NCBI GenBank assembly: GCA_030525685.1
Contig: JAUNEG010000014.1
Location: forward strand, 1-64,000
Direction: 5' to 3'
DNA from: Atopobiaceae bacterium
GTDB lineage: Bacteria > Actinomycetota > Coriobacteriia > Coriobacteriales > Atopobiaceae
Length of the DNA stretch: 64,000 nt
In this document: piece by piece, positions 43,474 to 51,715 of the stretch
Layout: every line of letters begins with the position of its first letter
Position numbering within the stretch: the stretch's first letter is position 1
Notes under the pieces: generated by a model
What the model was told of the DNA's origin: nothing
Seen by the model: the letters and a program-made list of their open reading frames with translations, nothing else
The model's database searches: none
Program-made: the position numbers and the translations under genes

Positions 43474-43515
43474 AAAAAACGGGCGCCGCGGACGGAAGGC
43501 CCGCCCGCGGCGCCC
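43474..43515 (-). terminator. Rho-independent terminator of the alcohol dehydrogenase gene
   Basis: On the minus strand GGGCGCCGCGG and CCGCGGCGCCC (plus-strand 43505-43515 and 43481-43491) form an 11-bp stem followed by GTTTTTT (plus-strand A-run at 43474-43479). Confidence 0.85.
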
Positions 43516-43553
43516 CGATGTCCCGCGCGGACCCGCCGCGCCGGGAGCGCGTG

Positions 43554-44612
43554 CTAATCGATCACGACGACCGGCTTGATGAGGTCGGCCGGTTTGTCGC
43601 GCATGAGGAAGAGCGCCTCCTCGAGGTGGTCCCAACCGTGGAAGACGTGGCTCGCGAGGGGCGAGACGTCCAGACGGCCGGAGGCCACGAGCGCACCGAG
43701 CTTCTCCATGCGCAGGCGGCCGCCGGGCATGAGTCCGCCGCGGATGTCCTTGTGGCCCATGCCGACGCCCCACTCGACGCGCGGGATCGTGACGAACTCG
43801 CCGTCGCCGAGATAGTTGACGTTGCCGATCTTGCCGCCGGGCTTGAGCGCCTTCACGGCGTCCTCAAAGGTGTCGCAACCGCCGCCGGCCACGATCACGC
43901 GGTCGACGCCTTTGCCATCGGTCAGCGCGAGGGCCTGCTCGGCGATGGGGCCGTCCTTGTAGGAGATGAACTCCGTGGCGCCGTAGCCGCGGGCGGCCTC
44001 GACGCACTTCGGACGGGTGCCCACGGCGATGATGCGGGAGGCGCCGCGAAGGGCCGCGCCGGCCACGCTCATGAGGCCCACGGGGCCGATGCCGATCACG
44101 AGCACGGTGTCGCCGAACTGCACGTCGGCGAGCTCGACGCCGTGGAAGCCCGTGGGCACCATGTCGGAGAGCATGCAGGCGTCGACGGGGTCGATGCCGT
44201 CGGGCAGCAGGGCGAGGTTGCCGTCCGCGTCGTTCACATGGAAGAACTCGGAGAACACGCCGTCCTTGAAGTTGGAGAACTTCCAACCCGCGAGCATGCC
44301 GCCGGAGTGCATGGAGTAGCCGGCCTGGGCCTCGAGGGAGTTCCAGTCGGGCGTGATGGCGGGCACGAGCACGCGGTCGCCGGGCTTGAAGTCCTTGACG
44401 AGCTCGCCGACCTCGACGACCTCGCCGCAGCCCTCATGGCCGAGGATCATGTTGTGGCGGTCGCCGATCGCGCCCTCCCACAGGGTGTGGACGTCGGAGG
44501 TGCAGATCGCCACGGCGAGCGGCTTGACGATGGCGTCCATCGGACCGCAGGCGGGGACCTCCTTCTCGATCCAACCGGACTCGCCGATCCTGAGCATCGC
44601 GTAACCCTTCAT
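43554..44612 (-). CDS. NADP-dependent secondary alcohol dehydrogenase (clostridial/Thermoanaerobacter type)
   Basis: A 352-residue zinc-type medium-chain dehydrogenase. It follows the clostridial CbADH/TbADH pattern closely from the start (MKGYAMLRIGESGWIEKE) through CTSDVHTLWEGA, NMILGHEGCGEVVEVG, GMLAGWKFSNFKDGVFSEFF, VLVIGIGPVGLM, and GTRPKCVEAARGYGA, where a GSRP-like motif binds the NADP phosphate. The catalytic zinc ligands are the Cys of ICTSD, the His-Glu of GHEG and the Asp of the SDMV region. It would interconvert secondary alcohols/ketones or acetaldehyde/ethanol. ATG at 44612 follows GAGGAG. It ends at a strong terminator. Confidence 0.94.
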   Translation of the reverse strand: MKGYAMLRIGESGWIEKEVPACGPMDAIVKPLAVAICTSDVHTLWEGAIGDRHNMILGHEGCGEVVEVGELVKDFKPGDRVLVPAITPDWNSLEAQAGYSMHSGGMLAGWKFSNFKDGVFSEFFHVNDADGNLALLPDGIDPVDACMLSDMVPTGFHGVELADVQFGDTVLVIGIGPVGLMSVAGAALRGASRIIAVGTRPKCVEAARGYGATEFISYKDGPIAEQALALTDGKGVDRVIVAGGGCDTFEDAVKALKPGGKIGNVNYLGDGEFVTIPRVEWGVGMGHKDIRGGLMPGGRLRMEKLGALVASGRLDVSPLASHVFHGWDHLEEALFLMRDKPADLIKPVVVID

Positions 44613-44774
44613 GAAGAGCTCCTCTTCTCGCAGGCGGTGCCCACCGGCACCGGGCTTACGGCATCCCATTCGGTGCCTAGGCGATATTCTCCTGGATATA
44701 TTCAATCCCGCCTAGCAGCCCATTCGTCGAACGGTTCTCTTACGAGTTCAAGCGGTATTGACGCATGAGATTTC

Positions 44775-44821
44775 CATACAAAAGGAGCACCCCCTTTTCC
44801 TCTTAGGACAAGGGGGTGCTC
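44775..44821 (-). terminator. Rho-independent terminator of the pfl operon
   Basis: GAGCACCCCCTT (44785-44796) and AAGGGGGTGCTC (44810-44821) form a perfect 12-bp stem. On the minus strand it is followed by CTTTTGT, as expected for the end of the pflB-glycyl radical gene transcript. Confidence 0.9.
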
Positions 44822-44847
44822 GCAGGCGGTTGAAGCGATGCGCGCGC

Positions 44848-45099
44848 TTACATCTCGTGATGGAAGGTGCGGGCGATGACCTCGTCCTGCTGCTCGCGCG
44901 TGAGCGTGTGGAAGTTCACCGCATAGCCCGACACGCGGATCGTGAGCTGCGGGTACTTCTCGGGATGCTCCTGGGCGTCGAGCAGCGTGTCACGGTTGAA
45001 CACGTTGACGTTCAGATGGTGGCCGCCCTGCTCGGCGTAGGCGTCGAGCATGCCGACGAGGTTGTCGGCCTGAGCCTGGGGTACGTCCTGGACCTTCAT
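44848..45099 (-). CDS. Separate glycyl-radical domain subunit of pyruvate formate-lyase (GrcA-like)
   Basis: An 83-residue protein that corresponds to the C-terminal glycyl-radical domain of [23 protein letters not shown] and [18 protein letters not shown] match the end of classical PFL, with the radical glycine at G58 in RVSGYAV, and RTFHHEM is the usual terminus. In E. coli the stress protein YfiD/GrcA plays a similar part for damaged PFL, but there PflB also has its own domain. Here the preceding pfl gene lacks this domain, so the small protein is probably an obligatory partner. ATG at 45099 has a strong AAGGAGG. It lies 81 bp after pflB in one operon. Confidence 0.9.
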   Translation of the reverse strand: MKVQDVPQAQADNLVGMLDAYAEQGGHHLNVNVFNRDTLLDAQEHPEKYPQLTIRVSGYAVNFHTLTREQQDEVIARTFHHEM

Positions 45100-45180
45100 G
45101 GGTTCCTCCTTGTGGTCGGGGTCGGCGGCATCGGCCCTGTTGCCGCGCCGCCGGCCCGCTTGATCCGTAAAAGCCGTGGC

Positions 45181-47295
45181 CTACTCGCCGTCCACCGCGC
45201 CCTCGGGGGCGGAGGCGTCGGCTGCGCAGGCGCAGTCGACCGGGTTCTCGATGATGATGTCATCGAGATCGATCTCGTCGAACATGACCTCGCCATCCTT
45301 GCCGAGCGCGCCCGGCACGATGGAGAAGGTGTTGGAGATGCCGTCCTGCGCATCGCGGAAGGGCAGCTTGGAGACGGAGGACAGCGAGGCGATGGCGCCG
45401 TGGCTGTCGCGCTTGTGCATGGGGTTCGCGCCCGGGGCGAACGGCACGCCGGCCGCGCGGCCGTCGGGCGTGGCGCCGGTCTTCTTGCCGTACACCACGT
45501 TGGAGGTGATGGTCAGCACCGAGGTGGTGGGCACGGAGTTGCGGTAGGTGTCGTTCATGCGGATGAACTCCATGAAGCGGTGCACGATGTCGCGCGCGAG
45601 GGAGTCCACGCGGTCGTCGTCGTTGCCGTACTTCGGGAAGTCGCCCTCGATGTCGAAGTCGACGATGACGCCGTCCTCGTCGCGAACCGGGTGCACCTTG
45701 GCGTACTTGATCGCGGAGAGCGAGTCGGCCACGACGGAGAGGCCGGCGATGCCCGTGGCGAACCAGCGGTGCACGTCCTTGTCGTGGAGCGCCATCTGGA
45801 TGCGCTCGTAGCAGTACTTGTCATGCATGTAGTGGATGATGTTGAGCGAGTTGACGTACACGCCCGCCAGCCACTTCATCATGTCCTCGTACTTCTCCAT
45901 GACGTCGTCGAACTCGAGGGTGTCGCCCTCGACCACGCGGTAGCGCGGTCCGATCTGCTTCTTGGAGACCTCGTCCACGCCGCCGTTGAGCGCGTAGAGC
46001 AGGCACTTGGCCAGGTTCGCGCGGGCGCCGAAGAACTGCATCTCCTTGCCCACGCGCATCGAGGACACGCAGCAGGCGATCGCGTAGTCGTCGCCGTGGT
46101 AGACGCGCATGAGGTCGTCGTTCTCGTACTGGATCGACGAGCTCGCGATCGAGGTCTTGGCGCAGAACTCCTTGAAGTTCTGGGGCAGCTTGGTGCTCCA
46201 CAGCACGGTCAGGTTGGGCTCCGGCGAGGTGCCCATGTTCTCGAGCGTGTGCAGGTAGCGGAAGCTCGTCTTGGTGACGAGGGTGCGGCCGTCGACGCCC
46301 ATGCCGCCGATGGACTCGGTGACCCACTGCGGGTCGCCGGTGAACAGCGCCTGGTACTCAGGGGTGCGCGCGAACTTGACCATGCGGAGCTTCATGATGA
46401 AGTGGTCCACGAACTCCTGGATCTGCTCCTCGGTGAAGGTGCCGCGGGCGAGGTCGCGCTCGGCGTAGATGTCGATGAAGGTGCTCGTGCGGCCGATGGA
46501 CATGGCGGCGCCGTTCTGCTCCTTGACGGCGGCGAGGTACGCGAAGTACATCCACTGGATGGCCTCCTGCGTGTTGGTCGCCGGGGCGGAGATGTCGTAG
46601 CCGTAGAAGTCGGCCATCGTCTTGAGCTCGCCGAGCGCCCGGATCTGCTCCTGGAGCTCCTCACGGTCGCGGATGTTCTCCTCGGTCATGATGACGGGCG
46701 TGGAGGCCTTCTGGGCCTTCTTGTCCTCGATGAGCGCGTCCACGCCGTAGAGCGCCACGCGGCGGTAGTCGCCGATGATGCGGCCGCGACCGTAGCCGTC
46801 GGGCAGGCCGGTGATGATGTGGGCCGAGCGGCAGGCGCGCATCTCGTCGGTGTACACGTCGAAGACGCCGGCGTTGTGGGTCTTGCGGCGGTAGGTGTAG
46901 TTCTCGACGACCTCGTCGTCGATCTTGTAGCCGTGCTGCTGCGCGGCCTGCACGGAGATGCGGATGCCGCCGTTCACGTGCAGGGCGCGCTTCAGGGGCT
47001 TCTCGGTCTGCAGGCCGACGATCTTCTCGAGGGGCTCGTCGATGTAGCCGGCCTCGTGAGAGGTGATCGTGGAGACGACCTTGGTGTCCATGTCCAGGAC
47101 GCCGCCGGCGGCGCGCTCCTGGGCGAAGAGGTCCATGACCTCGTCCCAGAGCTTGGTCGTTGCCTCGGTGGGACCGGCGAGGAAGGACTCGTCGCCGTCG
47201 TAGGGGGTGTAGTTCTTCTGGATGAAGTCACGAACGTCGATCTCGTGCTCCCAGTTGCCGCCGACAAAGCCGGCCCAGGCCTCCTGCTGACTCAC
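45181..47295 (-). CDS. pflB: Pyruvate formate-lyase catalytic subunit lacking the glycyl-radical domain
   Basis: A 704-residue formate C-acetyltransferase that converts pyruvate and CoA to acetyl-CoA and formate. The catalytic cysteine pair C408-C409 is in [24 protein letters not shown]. Other PFL blocks are [24 protein letters not shown] text near the N-terminus, [20 protein letters not shown] and [16 protein letters not shown]. After that point classical PFL continues about 75 residues to the glycyl-radical motif. This protein instead ends in a short acidic tail ([17 protein letters not shown]), and the missing domain is encoded by the next gene. The start is GTG at 47295 behind GAGGAG. A -10 box (TATACT on the minus strand, 47474-47479) lies upstream. 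Confidence 0.94.
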   Translation of the reverse strand: MSQQEAWAGFVGGNWEHEIDVRDFIQKNYTPYDGDESFLAGPTEATTKLWDEVMDLFAQERAAGGVLDMDTKVVSTITSHEAGYIDEPLEKIVGLQTEKPLKRALHVNGGIRISVQAAQQHGYKIDDEVVENYTYRRKTHNAGVFDVYTDEMRACRSAHIITGLPDGYGRGRIIGDYRRVALYGVDALIEDKKAQKASTPVIMTEENIRDREELQEQIRALGELKTMADFYGYDISAPATNTQEAIQWMYFAYLAAVKEQNGAAMSIGRTSTFIDIYAERDLARGTFTEEQIQEFVDHFIMKLRMVKFARTPEYQALFTGDPQWVTESIGGMGVDGRTLVTKTSFRYLHTLENMGTSPEPNLTVLWSTKLPQNFKEFCAKTSIASSSIQYENDDLMRVYHGDDYAIACCVSSMRVGKEMQFFGARANLAKCLLYALNGGVDEVSKKQIGPRYRVVEGDTLEFDDVMEKYEDMMKWLAGVYVNSLNIIHYMHDKYCYERIQMALHDKDVHRWFATGIAGLSVVADSLSAIKYAKVHPVRDEDGVIVDFDIEGDFPKYGNDDDRVDSLARDIVHRFMEFIRMNDTYRNSVPTTSVLTITSNVVYGKKTGATPDGRAAGVPFAPGANPMHKRDSHGAIASLSSVSKLPFRDAQDGISNTFSIVPGALGKDGEVMFDEIDLDDIIIENPVDCACAADASAPEGAVDGE

Positions 47296-47473
47296 TGCTC
47301 ACGCTCCTCATTTGTGAACGGTCGTTGCTTGCTGCGCGGATAACGGCACACCCCAACCTACCAGAGTTGGGCCCCCCTGTGGGCGAGAAAGTTAGCTATG
47401 GTTGCAAAGATCGGAATACCACAACATGTAGTGTGCCGGACCAAGAACATGACCCAACCCGTTGGGGTCTCAC

Positions 47474-47479
47474 AGTATA
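47474..47479 (-). promoter_or_regulatory. Candidate -10 box of the pfl operon
   Basis: TATACT on the minus strand, about 180 bases before pflB, leaving a long untranslated leader. A single TTGTGAAC-like half-site near 47310 could be half of a Rex site, but no second half is present. Confidence 0.4.
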
Positions 47480-47547
47480 GTACGATCGAGCGACAAGAAC
47501 GGCGGGGACTGCCGCGCGGTCGCGTCCGCCTTGCGGGTGTCGAGCGC

Positions 47548-48311
47548 CTACCAGACGAACGGGATGATCAGCTTGGTGCGCTCCGCGTAGGCGCGGTATT
47601 CCGGGTTCTCGCCGTAGCGCTCCTCGTGGCCCTTTGCCATGCGCCGGGCCCCGTCGAGCATGATGAAGATGATGCAGACGAAGCCGATAAGCGCCATGGC
47701 CCACTGGCCCACGCCGGCGAGGCTCGTCGCGCCGGCGAGAAGGACGCCCGTCCAGAAGCGCATCTCGCCCAGGCAGTTGGGGCAGCGCACGATCGAGAAG
47801 AGCCCCTCGGTGGCGACCATGTCCGGCCGCTCGGCCTTCTGGGCGCTCTTCTGCCGGTCGGCCACGGCCTCGATCACGGCGCCGGCCGCCATGACCACGA
47901 CGCCGCCCCACAGCACGACGTCGTCGGGCGTGCCGTTGGCCAGGCGCAGGTGCAGGCCCGCCGTCTCGCAGACGTAGAGCGCGCCCATGAAGAGCCACGC
48001 GAGCGCCTTCACAAAGACGGGCGGCTCGTTGCCCACCTTGGTGGCGAGCACCTTGCGATAGGCGGCGTTGCCCATCTCGCGCCGGTAGCGGAAGGCGCCC
48101 AGGCGGAGTCCGTAGGCGAGGCAGACCGCCAGGCCCGTGACAAGGCCGGGGGTCAGCACCCCCGCCCCGGCGCCCCAGACCGCGCAGGCGACGCGACGCC
48201 CGCCACGGCAAAGCCGTAGCCGATGGACATGAACCACACGAAGCGCTTGAAGCCCATGGAGCAGCAGGCGAGCGCCACCACACAGAGGATGCCGATAAGT
48301 ACCCAGTTCAC
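47548..48311 (-). pseudogene. DUF1295/steroid 5-alpha-reductase-like membrane protein, frameshifted by a 5-bp duplication
   Basis: A membrane protein of the DUF1295/isoprenylcysteine methyltransferase-like group, recognised by LFSIVRCPNCLGEMRFWTGV, HEERYGENPEYRAYAERTKLIIPF and about six hydrophobic segments. GTG at 48311 (AGGAGG upstream) opens VNWVLIGILCVVALACCSMG then FKRFVWFMSIGYGFAVAGVA, but the frame breaks at 48188-48197. There the plus strand reads GCGAC twice in tandem; removing one copy gives an uninterrupted 252-residue protein through FAVAGVACAVWGAG. The total length (764 bases) is off by two, consistent with that. It could be a true mutation, reversible slippage or a sequencing/assembly error. 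Confidence 0.8.
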
Positions 48312-48312
48312 G

Positions 48313-48524
48313 CTATGCCTCCTGAGCGGCCGTGGCGGCGAGCTCCGCCTCGATCACGGGCGCGTAGCTCTTCTCGGTGATGTAGTGCGGGAGGCACAGC
48401 GAGTACGAGCCGATGTTGAGGGACCGTCGGGGTTCATCGTGGAGATGCACGCCGTCGGCATGGGGAAGAAGGCCGACGTCTGGTAGAAGTTGTCGACGAT
48501 CCTCAGGCCCTTGAAGCTGCTCAC
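48313..48524 (-). pseudogene. Flavin reductase-like (FMN-binding split barrel) remnant
   Basis: GTG at 48524 (GGAGGACA upstream) opens VSSFKGLRIVDNFYQTSAFF then PMPTACISTMNPDG, the N-terminus of a flavin reductase-like protein. After a frameshift near 48425 the next family block, LNIGSYSLCLPHYITEK, continues in another frame. It then ends abruptly with SYAPVIEAELAATAAQEA and a stop. About two thirds of the usual protein is missing. The start overlaps the TetR stop by four bases (GTGA), and the stop is one base before the DUF1295 start, so this was a middle gene of a TetR-led operon. Confidence 0.7.
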
Positions 48525-49072
48525 GATACTTGTCCTCCTTCTGTATGCGGGGCGCCCGCGGCGAGCGCGGACGCCAGCTTTCCCATGGCCGTGGTGCCGA
48601 GGTCGGCGTTGACCGAGCAGGCGAGAAGCGCCTCGGCGAGCACGTCGGCGAGCGGGGAGAGGTCCGCGCGACCGGCGCGCTCCGTCACGGCGCGGGCGAC
48701 CTGCTCGCGGAGCATGCGGTGATAGCGGGTGAGGCAGCTCGAGGCGCTGCCGCCCTCGTACTGTTGCCAGGTGGGGCGGTAGGCGTCCGAGAACGCGTTG
48801 AGCTCGTCGCAGAGGTCGGAGAGCCCGCGCTCGAGGTCGGTGGCCGCGGCCGCGACGGCGCCCATGCGCGCGAGCGCGTCCTGCCAGTCGGCGAGGGCGA
48901 GCGTGGCGACGATCTCCTCCTTGTCGGAGAAGTAGTTGTAGATGGTCCCGGGGGTCACGCCGACGCGCTGGGCGAGGGCCCGCATGGAGAGGGCGCTCCA
49001 GCCGTCGGCGGCGAGGGCCTCGCGCGCGGCGTCGAGGATGCGCTCCCGCAGGCTCTCGATGATCTTGGGCAG
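48521..49072 (-). CDS. TetR family transcriptional regulator with probable CTG start
   Basis: A 183-residue TetR regulator. The DNA-binding domain reads ILDAAREALAADGWSALSMR then ALAQRVGVTPGTIYNYFSDKEEI, with the recognition helix in VTPGTIYNYF. The C-terminal ligand domain is not assignable. The helix-turn-helix starts upstream of the first in-frame ATG, and no ATG, GTG or TTG lies between it and the in-frame TAA. CTG at 49072, spaced six bases from GAGAAGG, is the best start, giving PKIIESLRERIL. A perfect 14-bp palindrome (49096-49109) lies just upstream as the likely operator. The downstream genes are broken, so its regulon may be partly lost. Confidence 0.8.
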   Translation of the reverse strand: MPKIIESLRERILDAAREALAADGWSALSMRALAQRVGVTPGTIYNYFSDKEEIVATLALADWQDALARMGAVAAAATDLERGLSDLCDELNAFSDAYRPTWQQYEGGSASSCLTRYHRMLREQVARAVTERAGRADLSPLADVLAEALLACSVNADLGTTAMGKLASALAAGAPHTEGGQVS

Positions 49073-49095
49073 GGTCGTCCTTCTCGCCAGCCTTT

Positions 49096-49109
49096 ATGAA
49101 CGCGTTCAT
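49096..49109. promoter_or_regulatory. Palindromic operator, probably of the adjacent TetR regulator
   Basis: ATGAACGCGTTCAT is a perfect 14-bp palindrome 24 bases upstream of the tetR start, between tetR and the end of the dedA gene. TetR proteins usually bind such sites and repress their own gene. Confidence 0.65.
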
Positions 49110-49167
49110 TTCAAGGTCAGCGGAGGGCTTCGCAAGGGTCGAGAAGGACGAACGGGGGGAGCGGCGG

Positions 49168-49809
49168 CTACTGCTTCTGCTCGTCGCGCTCGCGCAGGGC
49201 GGGGAGGATGCGCTTGACGACCCACCACACGGCGACGGCGACGACGATGACGATGATGACGTACTTGACGACGTCGGAGGCCCACTCGGCCTGCTCGGTC
49301 ACCGTCTCCCAGGCGCTGCCGGCCGCCGCGCCGAGCGCGCAGAGGATCGTGTTCCACACGGCGGAGCCGACGAGCGTGTAGAGCGAGAAGCGCGCGACGC
49401 TCATCTTGGCCGTGCCGGCGGGGATGGAGATGAGGCTGCGCACGACGGGGATGCAGCGGCAGATGAGGACCGTGACCTGGCCCTTGCGGTCGAACCAGTC
49501 GACCGCGCTCGCGATGTCGTCGGGCTTGAAGCCCAGAAGGCGCATGGGGCGCGTGCCGAAGAACGTCATGAGGCGCTCGCGGGAGAGGAGCCGGCCCACG
49601 CCGTAGAGAATGTAGGCGCCGGTGATCGAGCCGATGGTGGCGGCGATGATGACGCCGGGGAGCGTGAGGTCGGTCGTGGTGGTGAAGAAGCCCGAGAGCG
49701 GCAGGATCAGCTCGGACGGGATGGGCGGGAAGACGTTCTCGAAGAAGATCAGGAACCAGACGCCGACGTAGCCGAACTGGCTGATGAGGTTGGTGAACAG
49801 CTCCTCCAT
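49168..49809 (-). CDS. DedA family membrane protein
   Basis: A 213-residue DedA/SNARE-associated (VTT domain) membrane protein, now known as likely lipid scramblases or undecaprenyl-phosphate flippases in several bacteria. Family blocks are FFENVFPPIPSELILPLSG near residue 23, GSITGAYILYGVGRLL, FDRKGQVTVLICRCIPVVRSLISIPAGTAKM with the conserved arginines, and FSLYTLVGSAVWNTILCALG. Five or six membrane segments. ATG at 49809 follows AAAGGAG. Confidence 0.92.
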   Translation of the reverse strand: MEELFTNLISQFGYVGVWFLIFFENVFPPIPSELILPLSGFFTTTTDLTLPGVIIAATIGSITGAYILYGVGRLLSRERLMTFFGTRPMRLLGFKPDDIASAVDWFDRKGQVTVLICRCIPVVRSLISIPAGTAKMSVARFSLYTLVGSAVWNTILCALGAAAGSAWETVTEQAEWASDVVKYVIIVIVVAVAVWWVVKRILPALRERDEQKQ

Positions 49810-49902
49810 GAAACTCCTTTCGCGGTGAGGCCGCGCACCATTATCGCCGCCCGTGGGGCCGCGCGGGGAAAATCAACGATTGCACAGAAGTCGCCGGGAG
49901 CG

Positions 49903-50054
49903 CGGTTAAAACGACCTCGTCGTCCCCGTTTCCGGAGTCGTTTGGGTTAGAACCACCTCATCGTCCCCCTTGGTGGACGCCCGCGGACGGGGACGATGCG
50001 GTGGTTCTAACCCGTTCGGTCCCGCGGACGGGGACGACGCGGTGGCTCCAACCC
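49903..50054. repeat. Repeat element: two direct and two inverted 25-bp units, 41-bp period
   Basis: Unit 1 (from about 49903, GGTTAAAACGACCTCGTCGT) and unit 2 (49944-49968, GGGTTAGAACCACCTCATCG) are 41 bases apart. Units 3 (49989-50013) and 4 (50030-50054) are inverted and also 41 apart. Units 2 and 3 agree at all but one or two positions, units 1 and 4 more loosely. The same plan, with unrelated sequence and a 40-base period, recurs at 57015-57244. The 299-base gap between dedA and the iron alcohol dehydrogenase holds no gene. Confidence 0.8.
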
Positions 50055-50108
50055 GCGCGCCGAGAGGGACGCCGAGAAGTACGCCCGTCCTTCTCGGCCT
50101 GCGCCGCC

Positions 50109-51344
50109 CTACAGCGCGGACTCGTAGATCGCGCGGGCGTTGTCCATCGTGAGGCGCCTGAACTCGCCGAACTCGGCCCCCTTGTTCTGCTCGAGCGTCT
50201 CGAGCAGCGCCGGGACCATCTCGACGGTGACGCCGAGCTCGCCCAGCGTGCGCGGCATCCCCAGGGAGACGAAGAAGGCCTGCAGCTCGTCGATCGTGGC
50301 GGCGACAGCGTCGGCCACGGCCTCCCCCGCCGTCACGTCCACGCCGTCCCTCTCGGCGTCCACCGGCTCGATGCCAAAGACGTCGCGCCCGAACGAGAGG
50401 AAGCGCTCGGGGTGCTCGCGCCAGACGTAGCGCATCCACGCGGGGAAGATCACCGCGAGGCCGGCGCCGTGCGCGATGCGGGCGTCGTGCGCAGAGAGCT
50501 CGTGCTCCAGGCCGTGGCTCTCCCAGCCGCCGGCGCGCGCGTCGGGGCGCACGTTGCGGCCGACCCCGGCGATGCCGTTGTGCGCCAGCATGCCGGCCCA
50601 CATGATGTTGGCGCGCGCGCCGTAGTCCTCGGGGTCGGCGAGGACGCGCGGCGCCTCCTCCATGAGGGAGCGGATGAGGCCGCAGGCGATGTTGTCGGTC
50701 ACGCTCACCGGGCCCACGCTGGAGAAGTAGCGCTCCATGATGTGCGCGCACATGTCGGTCACGCCCGCCGCGGTCTGGTAGGCGGGGAGCGTGAAGGTGA
50801 GCTCGGGGTCCATGAGGGCGAGCTCGGGGCGGTTGGCCTCGCAGGAGAGGCCCCGCTTGAGGCAGAGGTCGTCGTTGGAGATCACGCAGGAGTCGCTGGC
50901 CTCGGAGCCGGCGGCCGGGATGGTGAGGACGCTCGCCACGGCGGGATTGCCCTCGGTCACGGGCGCCGCCCTCTTGGAGAAGAGGTCCCAGACGTCGCCC
51001 TCGTAGGGGACGCCGAGGGAGATTGCCTTGGCGGTGTCGATCGTGGAGCCGCCGCCCACGGCGAGGATGACGTCGGCGCCGCAGGAACGTGCCGTGGCGA
51101 CGCCCTCGCGGACGTGCGCGACGCTCGGGTTGGGGCGAGCCCCGCCGAACTGATCGCACGCGACCCCCGCGGCGTCGAGCGAGGCCAGCACGCGGCCGAG
51201 CGTGCCGGTGCGCACCACCGAGCCCTGGCCGTACACGACGAGCGCGCGTGCGTGGCCGGCCGCGGCGAGCTCGGCGCCGGCGCGGTCGCAGACGCCGCGG
51301 CCGAAGACGAACCTGGTGGGGGAGGCAAAGGTGAAGTCGTTCAT
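50109..51344 (-). CDS. Iron-containing alcohol dehydrogenase (butanol dehydrogenase-like)
   Basis: A 411-residue group III (Fe-type) alcohol dehydrogenase. The nucleotide site is AVGGGSTIDTAKAISLG. The metal ligands are the Asp and His of GVTDMCAHIMERY and the histidines of ESHGLEHELSAHDARIAHGAGLAVIFPAWM, typical of the BdhA/YqhD branch that prefers NADPH and longer aldehydes. It likely removes aldehydes or disposes of reducing power. ATG at 51344 follows GAGGAG. Transcribed alone. Confidence 0.93.
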   Translation of the reverse strand: MNDFTFASPTRFVFGRGVCDRAGAELAAAGHARALVVYGQGSVVRTGTLGRVLASLDAAGVACDQFGGARPNPSVAHVREGVATARSCGADVILAVGGGSTIDTAKAISLGVPYEGDVWDLFSKRAAPVTEGNPAVASVLTIPAAGSEASDSCVISNDDLCLKRGLSCEANRPELALMDPELTFTLPAYQTAAGVTDMCAHIMERYFSSVGPVSVTDNIACGLIRSLMEEAPRVLADPEDYGARANIMWAGMLAHNGIAGVGRNVRPDARAGGWESHGLEHELSAHDARIAHGAGLAVIFPAWMRYVWREHPERFLSFGRDVFGIEPVDAERDGVDVTAGEAVADAVAATIDELQAFFVSLGMPRTLGELGVTVEMVPALLETLEQNKGAEFGEFRRLTMDNARAIYESAL

Positions 51345-51517
51345 GGGAGGGGCTCCTCTCGGATGGCTTGTCGAGAAGAGCTTAGCGCTTCTCGGCGCCT
51401 CCCGTCGGGTCGCCGGGACCGCCCGGACGGCCCTGGCGCGATGCTGTCGCGCACCTTACGCGCCGCTGACGCGCGGGCGCTACCTTGGTCGCGACGACCA
51501 CGACTCAGGAGGGCGAG

Positions 51518-51715
51518 ATGAACGACGAGAAGGTCATGGTCCCCGAGCGCTCGAGCCTCTCGCGGCTGGGCTCCCTCTCCGCGCTGCTGTGCGGCGTCAC
51601 CGTCCCGCTCGGCGTCGTGCTGGTGGTCCTGGACCCGGTGCCGCACAATCTCGTCGCCCTTCTCGTCTGCGTGGGGCTCACCTGCGCCGGTGCGGCGGTC
51701 GCGCGCGGCAACTAG
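51518..51715 (+). CDS. Small two-helix membrane protein
   Basis: A 65-residue protein with a charged N-terminus (MNDEKVMVPERSSLSRLG) and two hydrophobic stretches separated by DPVPHN. No family recognised. It has a good RBS (AGGAGGG) and ATG at 51518. Its TAG shares the palindrome CTAG with the stop of the convergent acetyltransferase gene. Confidence 0.6.
   Translation: MNDEKVMVPERSSLSRLGSLSALLCGVTVPLGVVLVVLDPVPHNLVALLVCVGLTCAGAAVARGN

Noticed and set aside
47300..47330. Rex redox-repressor site upstream of pflB
   Set aside because: Only one half (TTGTGAAC) is present; the inverted TTCACAA half at the right spacing is missing.
44758..47343. Very long open frame antisense to the pfl genes (over 800 codons)
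   Set aside because: It is a GC-rich mirror of a highly conserved gene. Its product is a repetitive His/Val/Asp/Leu/Arg mix with no RBS logic or family similarity. The same holds for the long antisense frames over hisS, copA, ligA, galT and the adhesin.
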